A stretch of DNA of 64,000 nt, taken from assembly GCA_030682655.1 (NCBI GenBank), contig JAUXNU010000158.1:1-64000 (forward strand). Direction: 5' to 3'. The notes under the pieces are model-generated. The model was given only the letters and a program-made list of their open reading frames with translations. It made no database searches and was not told where the DNA came from. This DNA comes from Actinomycetota bacterium (GTDB lineage Bacteria > Actinomycetota > Coriobacteriia > Anaerosomatales > JAUXNU01). Of this stretch, positions 41,909 to 50,407 are shown one piece after another (positions within the stretch are counted from its first letter, which is position 1; every line of letters starts with the position of its first letter). The position numbers and the translations under genes were made by a program.

Positions 41909-43054
41909 TCACGCGGACAACGACGTTGTTACGAACGGCGGCCTCTTGACCGTCGCAGGAGCGGTCTTCTTGCGAATCGCAACCTCAAGGCGGGTCCCGG
42001 GAGTCGAAAGCTCCGCGGGGACGTATGCCGTCGCGATGCCCTTCTCCAGCGTCGGCGAGAACGTACCGCTTGCCACCTTACCGACCTCTTCCCCTTCACG
42101 CAACACGGCGAAACCTGGCCGAGGAATACCATCCTCGACAAGCAGGCCGACGAGCTTTCGCACCGGTCCCGCCTCGCGCACGCGCTCAATCGCCTCGCGG
42201 CCAACGTACTCGCCCTTGTCGCGCGCCACAACCCAACCCAAACCTGCGGAGATCGGATCCACTCCCCTGTCCATGTCGCTCCCGTACAGGGCGTATCCCA
42301 TCTCCAATCTCAGAGTGTCGCGTGCACCAAGGCCACACGGCGTGACCTCGGGAAAGCTCAGCAGCGCACGCCACAGAGCGGCCGCCTGCGAGACATGGCA
42401 CAGCACCTCTACGCCATCCTCGCCCGTGTAGCCCGTGCGCGCGACCAGCGCCGGCACGGTGTCCAGCACGGCTTCGCGGATCGCGAACCGCGCCGGCGGC
42501 GAGAATCCCTCGCCCGCGAGTTCCGAAAGCACCTCCAGCGCACGGGGGCCCTGAAGCGCTATCAGCGCCGTGCGATCGGACTCGTCGACGAGTTCGACGA
42601 TGCCGTCTTCCGGCGAGTGCTCCGCAACCGTCTCGCAGGCAACCGTCGTACCCCGCGGAGCATGACCGCGCAGCCAGTCGAAGTCCGTGATCCGGTTGGC
42701 AGCGTTCGCGATGATCAGGTACTCGATGTCCCCGGTGTGATACACGATCAGGTCGTCGATTATGCCGCCGTCTTCGTCGCACATGAGCGTGTACTGGGCG
42801 GTACCGATCTCGCTGGCGCGCTCCAGGTCGTTGGTCAGCACACCCTGCAGAAAGGCCTTGGCTCCGAAGCCGAACACCCTGAACTGCGCCATGTGGCAGA
42901 CATCGAACACACCCGCCGAGGAGCGAACCGCCCGATGCTCCTCGATGATTCCTGCGTATTGGACCGGCATCTCCCATCCGGCAAAGGGCGCCATCCGCGC
43001 CCCGAGGGCGATATGCTCCTCGTACAGCGGCGTGCGTCGCAGATCTTCGGCCAT
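41909..43054 (-). CDS. gcvT: Aminomethyltransferase (glycine cleavage T protein)
   Basis: GcvT (381 residues) moves the methylene group to tetrahydrofolate. It begins RRTPLYEEHIALGARMAPFA and has the conserved MPVQYAGIIEEHRAVRS, GIIDDLIVYH, RTGYTGEDGVEV and GLGARDTLRLEMGYALYG. GGGAGGAG precedes ATG 43054. Order is gcvT-gcvH-gcvPA-gcvPB-lipM. Only 44 bp separate it from the upstream carboxypeptidase gene, too short for a glycine riboswitch, and none was seen. Confidence 0.95.
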   Translation of the reverse strand: MAEDLRRTPLYEEHIALGARMAPFAGWEMPVQYAGIIEEHRAVRSSAGVFDVCHMAQFRVFGFGAKAFLQGVLTNDLERASEIGTAQYTLMCDEDGGIIDDLIVYHTGDIEYLIIANAANRITDFDWLRGHAPRGTTVACETVAEHSPEDGIVELVDESDRTALIALQGPRALEVLSELAGEGFSPPARFAIREAVLDTVPALVARTGYTGEDGVEVLCHVSQAAALWRALLSFPEVTPCGLGARDTLRLEMGYALYGSDMDRGVDPISAGLGWVVARDKGEYVGREAIERVREAGPVRKLVGLLVEDGIPRPGFAVLREGEEVGKVASGTFSPTLEKGIATAYVPAELSTPGTRLEVAIRKKTAPATVKRPPFVTTSLSA

Positions 43055-43098
43055 GATGCTCCTCCCAAACGCGGCCAGATGCCAACCTGGCGGTTCCT

Positions 43099-44319
43099 TC
43101 ACGATACTGCAGGCTCGCCCGCAATGGAGCGCCACGCCCTGACGAGCCCGATCCAGATTCTCTCGAAGAACCCCGGAGCCGGGACGTCGGACGTCGAGAT
43201 GATCGGCACCTGCACGAGAAGCCGCTCCCCCTGCGTGACACTAAGGGTGCCGATCCGCTGGCCAACTGCTACTGGAGCATCGACCGACTCGGGCAGAGCG
43301 ACGGTTCGCCCCACCTCCCCGTCCAGGTCAAAGACCGGAACCACCGCATCGGAGGCGACCACTGCGGCTATCGAGCGGTCGAGGTAGTCGGCGACCGGCA
43401 CGGTGCCGATGCTTTCCTCGGCAGATGCGAGCCGCTTCATCCCGTAGTGATCGAACCCCCAATCGAGCAGCCGCCTAGCATGGCGAAAGCGCGCGGACTC
43501 CGCTTCGATCCCAAGAACGACCGCGATGAGCTCGACGCCATCGCGCTTCGCACTGGCAACGAGACAGTATCCCGCGTCATTGGTCCAGCCGGTCTTGACG
43601 CCGGTCGCATCGGGATAGTCGCCGATGAGCAGGTTGGAATTCTCGAGCTTGTCGCGGCCCTGCGACCCCGTGATCGTGACATCGTCAAGCCCGACGATTC
43701 TTCTGAACTCGGGATTCTCCATCGCCACGCGCGTGACAGTTGCGAGATCAGCGGCTGATGTGCGATGCCCCGGGGCGTCCAGTCCGTGCGGGTTCGCGAA
43801 GCGCGTTGCTGTCAGACCGAGCTCCTCCGCCCGCCTGTTCATCAGCTCGACGAACCCGGGCTCGGTACCCGCGACATGCTCTGCCAGGGCGATGGCTGCG
43901 TCGTTTCCGGATTTCACCAGCATGGCCTCGAGAAGCTCACCGACCGCGTAACGGTCGCCCTCCTTCAGGTCCACGCCTGACTCACCGATGTGCGCGGCGT
44001 ACCCCGAGACCTTGACCGTGCTGTCGAGATCCGCGCGCTCGAGAACGAGCAGGGCGGTCATGATCTTGGTGGTGCTCGCCATCGCGCGGGACTCATCGGC
44101 CTTGCGCGACCACAGCTCCCGTCCGTCCGGAGCAACGAGAACGCCCGCAGCCATCTCGACATCGGGAGCCGCGTCCTTGACGCGCGACGGCGCATTCGAT
44201 ACGCGCGTTCCTCCCACGAAGTCCGAGCCCGGCCGAGAAGCGACGACGACCCCCGGAACGCCAAGAACGGACAGCGCGAAGCACAGCACGACGATCGCAC
44301 GTATGCTGCGGTCTCTCAA
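43099..44319 (-). CDS. dacF: D-alanyl-D-alanine carboxypeptidase (PBP5/DacF type)
   Basis: A 406-residue secreted class C-type penicillin-binding protein that trims the terminal D-Ala of peptidoglycan. Signal peptide at ~1-27; catalytic SxxK in ASTTKIM; SxN in KSGND; KTG in GVKTGWTND. A C-terminal beta domain and an amphipathic helix (FFERIWIGLVRAWRSIAG) probably anchor it to the membrane. The only in-frame start giving the full signal peptide is TTG 44319, so the start is less sure than the rest. Confidence 0.92.
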   Translation of the reverse strand: MRDRSIRAIVVLCFALSVLGVPGVVVASRPGSDFVGGTRVSNAPSRVKDAAPDVEMAAGVLVAPDGRELWSRKADESRAMASTTKIMTALLVLERADLDSTVKVSGYAAHIGESGVDLKEGDRYAVGELLEAMLVKSGNDAAIALAEHVAGTEPGFVELMNRRAEELGLTATRFANPHGLDAPGHRTSAADLATVTRVAMENPEFRRIVGLDDVTITGSQGRDKLENSNLLIGDYPDATGVKTGWTNDAGYCLVASAKRDGVELIAVVLGIEAESARFRHARRLLDWGFDHYGMKRLASAEESIGTVPVADYLDRSIAAVVASDAVVPVFDLDGEVGRTVALPESVDAPVAVGQRIGTLSVTQGERLLVQVPIISTSDVPAPGFFERIWIGLVRAWRSIAGEPAVS

Positions 44320-44359
44320 GTCTGCCTAATCCGTCCCGATACTATGGAATAATGAGGTG

Positions 44360-44374
44360 TGGTTCAGTGAACCA
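44360..44374. promoter_or_regulatory. Palindrome between divergent dacF and pilin genes
   Basis: TGGTTCA-G-TGAACCA is a perfect 7-bp inverted repeat with one central base, nested in a wider CTATGG (44342-44347)/CCATAG (44372-44377) repeat. It lies in the 85-bp gap between the two starts and looks like a dimeric repressor site. No regulator is assigned. Confidence 0.4.
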
Positions 44375-44404
44375 TAGGGTGAGGCGAGACGCCAGGAGCT
44401 GAAG

Positions 44405-44740
44405 ATGCGGCGGCGGATCAGGCGTGACGAGGGGTTCTCGATGCTCGAGTTGATGGTCGTTGTCGCCATCCTCGGCATACTCGTGATGATCGCAGTTGCT
44501 TCATACCGCATGTCGACCAGCACGGCGCGCCGGGTCACCTGCAAGGAGAACCAGCGCAACCTGACGACGTCCGTCTCACTCTACGAACAAGATCATGACG
44601 GTGCCAGACCGGCCGTCCTTGTCGACCTGACCCCGTACGTCACGAACTACGCCAGCGCGTCCAAGTGCCCCAACGGCGACGGCACGCTACTCGTGTACGA
44701 CCCTGTGGGGAATCGCGTGACATGTCCCAATCATCCATGA
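44405..44740 (+). CDS. Type IV pilin-like protein (prepilin)
   Basis: A 111-residue prepilin: a short basic leader (MRRRIRRDEG) with processing expected after Gly10, then F-S-M-L-E (E5 present) and a hydrophobic helix (MLELMVVVAILGILVMIAVA). The small C-terminal head contains three cysteines (TCKENQRN, SKCPNGDG, TCPNHP). It resembles ComGC/PilA minor pilins. No assembly ATPase, platform or peptidase genes are adjacent, so it is an isolated pilin gene. Ribosome-binding site AGGAGCTGA lies just upstream. Confidence 0.88.
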   Translation: MRRRIRRDEGFSMLELMVVVAILGILVMIAVASYRMSTSTARRVTCKENQRNLTTSVSLYEQDHDGARPAVLVDLTPYVTNYASASKCPNGDGTLLVYDPVGNRVTCPNHP

Positions 44741-44773
44741 TGCTGTCGTGAGCACGATCGGAATGGAGGCTTG

Positions 44774-45586
44774 ATGAAGTACTCGCGCTTCGAGGCGCTC
44801 GTCCTGGTGGTCGGTGTCGGGGCCGTCGCGGGAAGCATCTTGTTCTCGTTCGATGGTGTACCCGTCGCCGAGGAAGTCTTCGCCCAGGTCCTGCTCCTTG
44901 GCGTACTGCTCGGAGCCGTGCACTGGGGCCGGAGCGGCGGCTCGCTCGCGGCACTTGCCGCTGCCGCGCTCTACATCGTGATGCGCCTACCGCTGGTCTT
45001 GAGTGCTCAAGGCCTGTCCCTCGATATCGCAACACTCGTCATCGTACGGATTCTGACCTATGGACTCATCGGCATCGTCGGCGGCGAACTGTGCACCCGC
45101 ATCAAGTACATCTTTGCCCGGTTGGAGAGATCCAGCAGTATCGATGACTGGAGTCAGGTCTACAACCAGCGCTTCATCCTTCGCACACTGACTGCAGCAG
45201 GCGGACAGTATGCACGCTATGACACGCCGTATACGGTGGTACTCATCAAAGTCGCGCCAGCGATCATGGACGGCCTCCGCGTCTCGAAACAGCGCTCGCT
45301 CGTCCGCGGTATCGCCTCCCACATCCGTGGAGACATACGCCTTGTGGACGAGGCTGGCAGGCTTGAGGATGGTACGTTCATCGCGGTGTTGCCTCACACT
45401 CCCAAGGCGGGAGGGGCTGTAGTTGCCGAGAGGCTCCGGGCCGGAGTGATGCGCGTCCTGGGCGCCCGCGAGGAATCCGTTACCGCAACCCTTCTGGGCG
45501 CACCCGAGGACTCGCAGGAGCTCGACGTGCTCAGAGAGAGCCTCGGCTCCGGTGAACCGTCTCAGGCGAGCGCATCCTTCTCGTAG
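44774..45586 (+). CDS. Membrane protein with degenerate GGDEF domain
   Basis: A 270-residue protein: about four N-terminal membrane helices (residues 8-110), then a GGDEF-like fold (IDDWSQVYNQRFILRTLTAA, ARYDTPYTVVLIKV, SHIRGDIRLVDEAGRLEDGT). At the active-site position it reads RLEDGTF instead of GGDEF, so catalysis of c-di-GMP synthesis is unlikely; it may bind nucleotide or act as a scaffold. ATG 44774 has GGAGG 4 bp upstream. The 3' end overlaps the convergent ACT gene by 25 bp. It follows the pilin gene by 33 bp. Confidence 0.75.
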   Translation: MKYSRFEALVLVVGVGAVAGSILFSFDGVPVAEEVFAQVLLLGVLLGAVHWGRSGGSLAALAAAALYIVMRLPLVLSAQGLSLDIATLVIVRILTYGLIGIVGGELCTRIKYIFARLERSSSIDDWSQVYNQRFILRTLTAAGGQYARYDTPYTVVLIKVAPAIMDGLRVSKQRSLVRGIASHIRGDIRLVDEAGRLEDGTFIAVLPHTPKAGGAVVAERLRAGVMRVLGAREESVTATLLGAPEDSQELDVLRESLGSGEPSQASASFS

Positions 45587-46008
45587 AGCCGTTCGGGCTC
45601 GATGACCGTGATCCCCGCGCTCGCTAGAACGCGAACGGCGCGCTCGTCGTCGACTTTGAAGATGTCCACCGCAGCCTCGGCTCCGGGCTCAACGAATGCG
45701 TAGGCGTACTCGACGTTGACTCCCGCATCGCCAAGTACGTCGAGGACGTCGGCCAGACCACCGGGCCTGTCGGGAATCTCCACGGCGATGACCCGCGTGA
45801 TCGAGACTCCGAAACCCTCGCCTTCGAGTACCTCCTTGGCCACGTTGGGGGTGTCGCAGATAATGCGCACGACGCCAAAGTTCTCGGTGTCGGCCACCAT
45901 GAGTGCGCGCATGTTGATGCTCGCGTTGGCGAGCGTGCGCGTGAGACGGGCCAGATGGCCGGGGCTGTTCTCGAGAAACACCGACACTTGTTCTATCACG
46001 ATGTTCAC
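45562..46008 (-). CDS. Tandem ACT-domain protein (copy 2)
   Basis: A 148-residue double ACT protein (EQVSVFLENSPGHLARLTRT; VEIPDRPGGLADVLDVLGDA). It is a paralogue of the ACT protein in the ior operon. GTG 46008 overlaps the paaK2 stop (GTGA), so it is coupled to the ligase gene. Likely role: amino-acid sensing tied to the aryl-CoA ligase. Its 3' end overlaps the convergent GGDEF-like gene. Confidence 0.85.
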   Translation of the reverse strand: MNIVIEQVSVFLENSPGHLARLTRTLANASINMRALMVADTENFGVVRIICDTPNVAKEVLEGEGFGVSITRVIAVEIPDRPGGLADVLDVLGDAGVNVEYAYAFVEPGAEAAVDIFKVDDERAVRVLASAGITVIEPERLYEKDALA

Positions 46009-47309
46009 ACTCCCCCTTGCTCGGCGCGAAGATCCACGACTCGCTTCGCCTTGCCTTCGCTCCGCGCGATCGACTTGGGCTCAACGAGCTTCACCCCGAT
46101 CGACACGGCCAATGCAGATTCGATCTCACCCTTCACGCGACGCTGAAGCGCCTCGAGTTCCCGGATCTCGTCGAAGTTCGTGTCTGCAGCAACCTCGACG
46201 TTGACGTCCACGGTGTCCATCGCACCCCGCTTGCCAAGGATGACCTGGTAGTGCGGCGCCACTCCTGCTATCCCCGCGAGGACCTGTTCGATCTGGCTCG
46301 GGAAGACATTCACCCCTCGCACGATGATCATGTCGTCGGAACGGCCCGTGATGCGCTCCATCCGGCGGAAGGTCCGCCCGCAGGAGCACTCGCCGGGGAT
46401 GATCCGGGAGATGTCGCGGGTTCGGTAGCGGATGACAGGGATGCCTTCCTTGGTCAGCGTTGTGAACACGACCTCGCCGATCTCACCGTCCGGCACCGGG
46501 CGCAGAGTTTCGGGATCGACTATCTCGATGAGGAAGTGGTCCTCGTTCACATGGAGTCCGTGCTGAGCGCTGCACTCGGATGCGACGCCCGGGCCGAGGA
46601 CCTCCGATAGACCGTAGATGTCGAGGGCGGTGATGCCCATCATCTCCTCGATCTGCTTGCGCATGTTGTCGCTCCACGGCTCGGCCCCGAAGATGCCTGC
46701 CTTGAGAGACAGACTGCGGATGTCGATACCCATGTCCGCGGCGGTCTCGGCGATGAGAATGGCATACGAGGGCGTGCACGCAAGGATGGTCGTGCCAAAG
46801 TCCTGGAGCACCTGCACCTGGCGCTTGGTGTTGCCGCCGGAGATGGGAATCGTGATCGCGCCGAGACGCTCAGATCCGTAGTGGACGCCGAGCCCGCCTG
46901 TGAACAGCCCGTATCCGTAGGTGACCTGAACGACATCGTCGGGTCCGCCGCCGGCCGCAGCGATCGTGCGCGCCATGAGATCTGCCCAGTTGCTGATGTC
47001 GTTGGCGGTGTAGCCGACGACGGTGATCTGGCCGGTCGTACCCGAAGACGAATGCACGCGCACGATATCGCGCAGCGGAACCGCGAACATGCCGTATGGG
47101 AATACGGAGCGCATGTCGTCTTTGACGGTGAACGGGAACTTTGCGAACTCCCCGAACGAGGAAACCTCGGGTGCGAGACCCGCCTCATCGAACTTGCGCC
47201 TGTACAAGTCAACGTTGTCGTAGACGCGTCTCAGCACGGTGTTGAGTCGCTCAATCTGAAGACCTTCGAGAGAATCCCTCGTCAGAGCCTCGTACTCCGG
47301 CTGGAACAT
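46005..47309 (-). CDS. paaK: Phenylacetate-CoA ligase family protein (copy 2)
   Basis: A second 434-residue PaaK-type ligase, the same length as copy 1 but clearly diverged. ATP motif SSSGTTGQITVVGYT; LDIYGLSEVLGPGVASEC; YRTRDISRI; GVNVFPSQIEQVL. ATG 47309 gives MFQPEYEAL. It forms a two-gene unit with an ACT protein. The two copies may prefer different aryl acids (phenyl-, hydroxyphenyl- or indole-acetate), which is inference. Confidence 0.92.
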   Translation of the reverse strand: MFQPEYEALTRDSLEGLQIERLNTVLRRVYDNVDLYRRKFDEAGLAPEVSSFGEFAKFPFTVKDDMRSVFPYGMFAVPLRDIVRVHSSSGTTGQITVVGYTANDISNWADLMARTIAAAGGGPDDVVQVTYGYGLFTGGLGVHYGSERLGAITIPISGGNTKRQVQVLQDFGTTILACTPSYAILIAETAADMGIDIRSLSLKAGIFGAEPWSDNMRKQIEEMMGITALDIYGLSEVLGPGVASECSAQHGLHVNEDHFLIEIVDPETLRPVPDGEIGEVVFTTLTKEGIPVIRYRTRDISRIIPGECSCGRTFRRMERITGRSDDMIIVRGVNVFPSQIEQVLAGIAGVAPHYQVILGKRGAMDTVDVNVEVAADTNFDEIRELEALQRRVKGEIESALAVSIGVKLVEPKSIARSEGKAKRVVDLRAEQGGV

Positions 47310-47337
47310 CCCCCCACCCCTCCCTCTCCGTCCGCCC

Positions 47338-49272
47338 TCAGTCGGCGCTAGCCGTCGCCTCCTTGGACGTCGTCTTCTTCGTGCCCAACCTGACGACCTC
47401 CACCTTCGGTTTGTACACCGAAGTGAATGAGTCCGTGCGAACGAGTTCGCCATCCTTCTCAACGATGCGCTTGACGACGATGCTGCGCCCGTCGATACCT
47501 GTGTCTTCCACAACACGGGCGCCCTTTGGCATCGTCGGGTCCTTTACCTCCTCGACACCATGCGGCTTGATGCTGGTCCATGCGCCTATCTCGGCGGTCA
47601 CATCGTAGCCGGGATCGGTGCCGTACAAACTGACGGTCAGAGAGGAACTCGAGAAACCGGTGGCCACGAGCACCCAGTCCTCGGTGTCGTTCTTGAACTT
47701 GAAGTCAGGTCCGCCCCAAGACACAGTCGCATCCCGTCCGCGAGGATAGTGAGAGATGTAGAAGGAGTGGTTCCGGCGTTCAACGACCGGCAGGCCGGAC
47801 TCGAACACAGTGTTGAATATCGTCGTCCCTACCTGGCAGATACCTCCACCGAGCTGGGGAACGAGTTTGCCGTTCACGATGGCTGGAGCCTCTTGATAGC
47901 CCTTCGCGGCTGTTCGGGGCCCCACTGCCTCGTTGAACGAGAACGTGCCGCCCGGGGGAATGAGCGTGCCATCAAGTGCATCAGCCAGAGTATGGATGTT
48001 GTTCACGCGGGGCGTGTTCGAAGCGTCGAATGTGGTCGTATACGTGGAGATCCTCTCCTCGATCCCCATCTTCTCGGCATCTTCGGTCGTGACCTCGGGT
48101 TCGACCTTCATCGTCCGAAGCTCGACAACCCGGCGCTCTTCCGAGACAAGAACGCGCGTGAGCTGTTGCGCAAGTGCCTCGATGTCCGGCCCGATGCCCA
48201 CCTTGGAGGGGACGATCGTGACTGTGCCGCCCGATACCCTGAAGGTTGCGTCTTGCGCAGGACGACCGGTCTCCCCCACCTTGGGACCCACGGTCTCCGA
48301 CGTCTTGTCGGCATCGATGAATGCTTCGAGGCTCATCCGCTTGGGGCCGGGGGTGGCGCTTGCTTCCGCCGCTACCGCGCTGGAACCGTCGCTCGACTCC
48401 GAGGGGGTGCCGGTGTTCTCCTCGGCCGGCACTTTCCTGAAGTCTATCCACCCAGAGATGTCGCTCGGCTTGAACTCCCAGCTCTTGGACTCGTACGTCA
48501 CCGTAGCGGGCGCAGACATCATCTTCCCGGCAGCGGCCAGGGCGGCATCCGCGTCGGAATCGCTGACGCTTACCGGTACGAAGTCCACCGGAACCGGAAC
48601 CTCACGCGATTCCTCGGCAAATGCAGTCAGGAGGTCCTGCTCGAATTGGGAGGCACGCACGGCGAGACCCACGACAGCCGGCTCGATCCGGGCGTCCGTA
48701 CCATCGATGACTACCCGGGCATCCTTGGGTTTGCGCCCGACCGCGTCCTCGATCGTCAGCACTACCTCGGCCAGCGCCTCGGCCTCCCCGATGACGGCAG
48801 GTCTTATCTCGATCGGGCGGAACCACGCCAGGAAACGTTCCTTGGCCCTCTCGGTGAAGCTACCGGTCCTGCCGACGGCCATCGCCTGTGCGACCACGGT
48901 CTCGGTATCGAGCCGTGCAGAGACGCTCGCGGCCTCCACCGGCCAAGTGTGATTCTCGAACACGACGGACACCGGGGTCTGCATGCGCTGTTCGATGCCC
49001 TCGGCGATCGCTCGTACCGCTGACTTCGAACCCTTCCCGCCCACAGGGACGCCGGCCACATGAACGCCGGGATGTATCCTCCCGACGCTGGCGGCTGCTT
49101 CGATAGCTCCAGCCGCAACTACGATCGCGATCAAGGCCGCCGGGATCCCGATCACAACGCGCTGCCAGACGGGACGGAGGAGGAACCATTGCACCAGCGC
49201 TCCGCCGAGACGAGGGCGGGTCTCCGGCCGGCGCGTACGGCGTGGCGTGCGGGTCTCGAATGCGTCGTCCAC
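47338..49272 (-). CDS. VanW-family protein with YoaR-type and G5 domains
   Basis: A 644-residue protein anchored by one N-terminal membrane helix (about 36-62). Two YoaR/PG-binding-4-like repeats follow (e.g. VHVAGVPVGGKGSKSAVRAI), then a VanW domain (NIHTLADALDGTLIPPGGTF, GGGICQVGTTIFNTVFESGL) and a C-terminal G5 domain. The G5 domain binds wall glycans. VanW proteins are common in glycopeptide gene clusters but occur widely; no van genes are here. Start GTG 49272 has GAAGGAG 14 bp upstream, somewhat far. Confidence 0.85.
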   Translation of the reverse strand: MDDAFETRTPRRTRRPETRPRLGGALVQWFLLRPVWQRVVIGIPAALIAIVVAAGAIEAAASVGRIHPGVHVAGVPVGGKGSKSAVRAIAEGIEQRMQTPVSVVFENHTWPVEAASVSARLDTETVVAQAMAVGRTGSFTERAKERFLAWFRPIEIRPAVIGEAEALAEVVLTIEDAVGRKPKDARVVIDGTDARIEPAVVGLAVRASQFEQDLLTAFAEESREVPVPVDFVPVSVSDSDADAALAAAGKMMSAPATVTYESKSWEFKPSDISGWIDFRKVPAEENTGTPSESSDGSSAVAAEASATPGPKRMSLEAFIDADKTSETVGPKVGETGRPAQDATFRVSGGTVTIVPSKVGIGPDIEALAQQLTRVLVSEERRVVELRTMKVEPEVTTEDAEKMGIEERISTYTTTFDASNTPRVNNIHTLADALDGTLIPPGGTFSFNEAVGPRTAAKGYQEAPAIVNGKLVPQLGGGICQVGTTIFNTVFESGLPVVERRNHSFYISHYPRGRDATVSWGGPDFKFKNDTEDWVLVATGFSSSSLTVSLYGTDPGYDVTAEIGAWTSIKPHGVEEVKDPTMPKGARVVEDTGIDGRSIVVKRIVEKDGELVRTDSFTSVYKPKVEVVRLGTKKTTSKEATASAD

Positions 49273-49280
49273 TCTCTGAA

Positions 49281-50063
49281 TCAGTCTCCTTCAACGGGTC
49301 GCCCGAGGGTCAGACCCGGGTCTTGTGCAGCAGCGAGTTCCAGCTCATCCGCAAGATCGATCTCCACGGTCACCCCTGGGAAGGCGGACAGCGTCGATTT
49401 CAGACCTCCGGGTAGTGTAAGCGATTGCTGGAGCGCCGTCGGCTCGCCTATCGCCTGGATCACGTACCCGCGTTTCAGCGCGGTGGTGCCCAGCGTCAAG
49501 TGGCCATCGGTCGCGGAAAACCCCGTCGTGGCAGAGACACGCCTGCCGTTGACCGCGATCGCCTCGGCTCCTCCCGCCCGCAACTCATGGATCAACGCAA
49601 CGAAGTCTTGCGGGAGCAAGACGCTATCGGGATCCTCGATCCGGATGGTCACGCCCGGACCGGACGCAGGTTCGAGCCCGCTCATGACGCGGATTGCGTT
49701 GAGCTCCTTGGCGGCCTCGTTGAGGACTTCGCCCCTGTCCTTGGTCTGCCTCTCGGCCTCAAGGATTCGCAGCTGCAAACGCATGACCTCGCCTCTGAGT
49801 GCGACATTCTCTGTTGTGAGCTGTTGAACGATTATGGCAAGGCTCTGATCGCTCTGCCGATCGAGCTGGGTAGACACCGTCGCGTTGCCCTTCCACTGTG
49901 CAACGAGCAAGAACCCGACCAAGAGCACACCCACGGCCAGGCTCATCATCAGCCGGGCTTCGTGGAATCTGCGCTCGACCGCCTTCTCGGACTGGACGAT
50001 GCGACGAATCGACTCGTTCCGAAGGTGGATCAGGGTCTCCTTCGGCTTGCGTTGAGACGGCAT
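49281..50063 (-). CDS. DUF881 family membrane protein (second)
   Basis: A 260-residue DUF881 protein: one membrane helix (about 40-58), a coiled coil, and the DUF881 core (GPGVTIRIEDPD, LIHELRAGGAEAIAVNGRRV, YVIQAIGEP). In Mycobacterium the DUF881-Sbp-DUF881 trio (Rv1823-Rv1825) is beside pgsA2, gcvH and garA, as here. Function is unknown; a role in the division or envelope machinery is suspected. ATG 50063 overlaps the sbp stop (TGATG). Confidence 0.88.
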   Translation of the reverse strand: MPSQRKPKETLIHLRNESIRRIVQSEKAVERRFHEARLMMSLAVGVLLVGFLLVAQWKGNATVSTQLDRQSDQSLAIIVQQLTTENVALRGEVMRLQLRILEAERQTKDRGEVLNEAAKELNAIRVMSGLEPASGPGVTIRIEDPDSVLLPQDFVALIHELRAGGAEAIAVNGRRVSATTGFSATDGHLTLGTTALKRGYVIQAIGEPTALQQSLTLPGGLKSTLSAFPGVTVEIDLADELELAAAQDPGLTLGRPVEGD

Positions 50064-50407
50064 CACTCCCACCCCCGGCGCTGGAATACCAGTCGCCGCA
50101 CGGTGGCAAGATTCTCAAAGACGCGCATCCCGAAGGCGACCACGGCGGCAAGATAGAGCTCCCGAACACCGATCCGGTCTCCAATGAAGACGATGAACGC
50201 TGCCATCAGAGTATTCGTCAGAAAGCCGAACACGAAGGCCTTGTCGTCGAATGTCTGCTCTAGCGCGGCCCTCACACCACCGAGACACGAGTCGATCGCG
50301 GCCAGCACCGCTACGCCGAGGTACGTCAGCAGGCCCGCGGGAACGCCGAAGTTTGTGAGGAGCCCCAAAGTGACACCGAGCGCGAGCGCGAGAAGCAAGA
50401 CCAGCAT
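50063..50407 (-). CDS. sbp: Small basic protein Sbp (DUF1290)
   Basis: A 114-residue membrane protein with about three helices (MLVLLLALALGVTLGLL; AAIDSCLGGVRAALE; AAFIVFIGDRIGV). The invariant LAAIDSCLGGVRA motif identifies Sbp, first described near ftsZ in Bacillus. Flanked by DUF881 genes on both sides with overlapping ends, so the three proteins likely form one complex. Confidence 0.92.
   Translation of the reverse strand: MLVLLLALALGVTLGLLTNFGVPAGLLTYLGVAVLAAIDSCLGGVRAALEQTFDDKAFVFGFLTNTLMAAFIVFIGDRIGVRELYLAAVVAFGMRVFENLATVRRLVFQRRGWE

Noticed and set aside
43055-43098. Glycine riboswitch upstream of gcvT
   Set aside because: Only 44 bp lie between the carboxypeptidase stop and gcvT, far too short for a glycine aptamer, and no matching sequence was seen.
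47560-49023. 487-codon open frame on the plus strand
   Set aside because: Antisense to the VanW/G5 gene, whose domains are unmistakable; the product is Arg/His-rich without domains.
47338-49272. Vancomycin-resistance function for the VanW protein
   Set aside because: No vanH/A/X/Y/S/R genes are nearby; the VanW domain is common in wall proteins unrelated to glycopeptide resistance.
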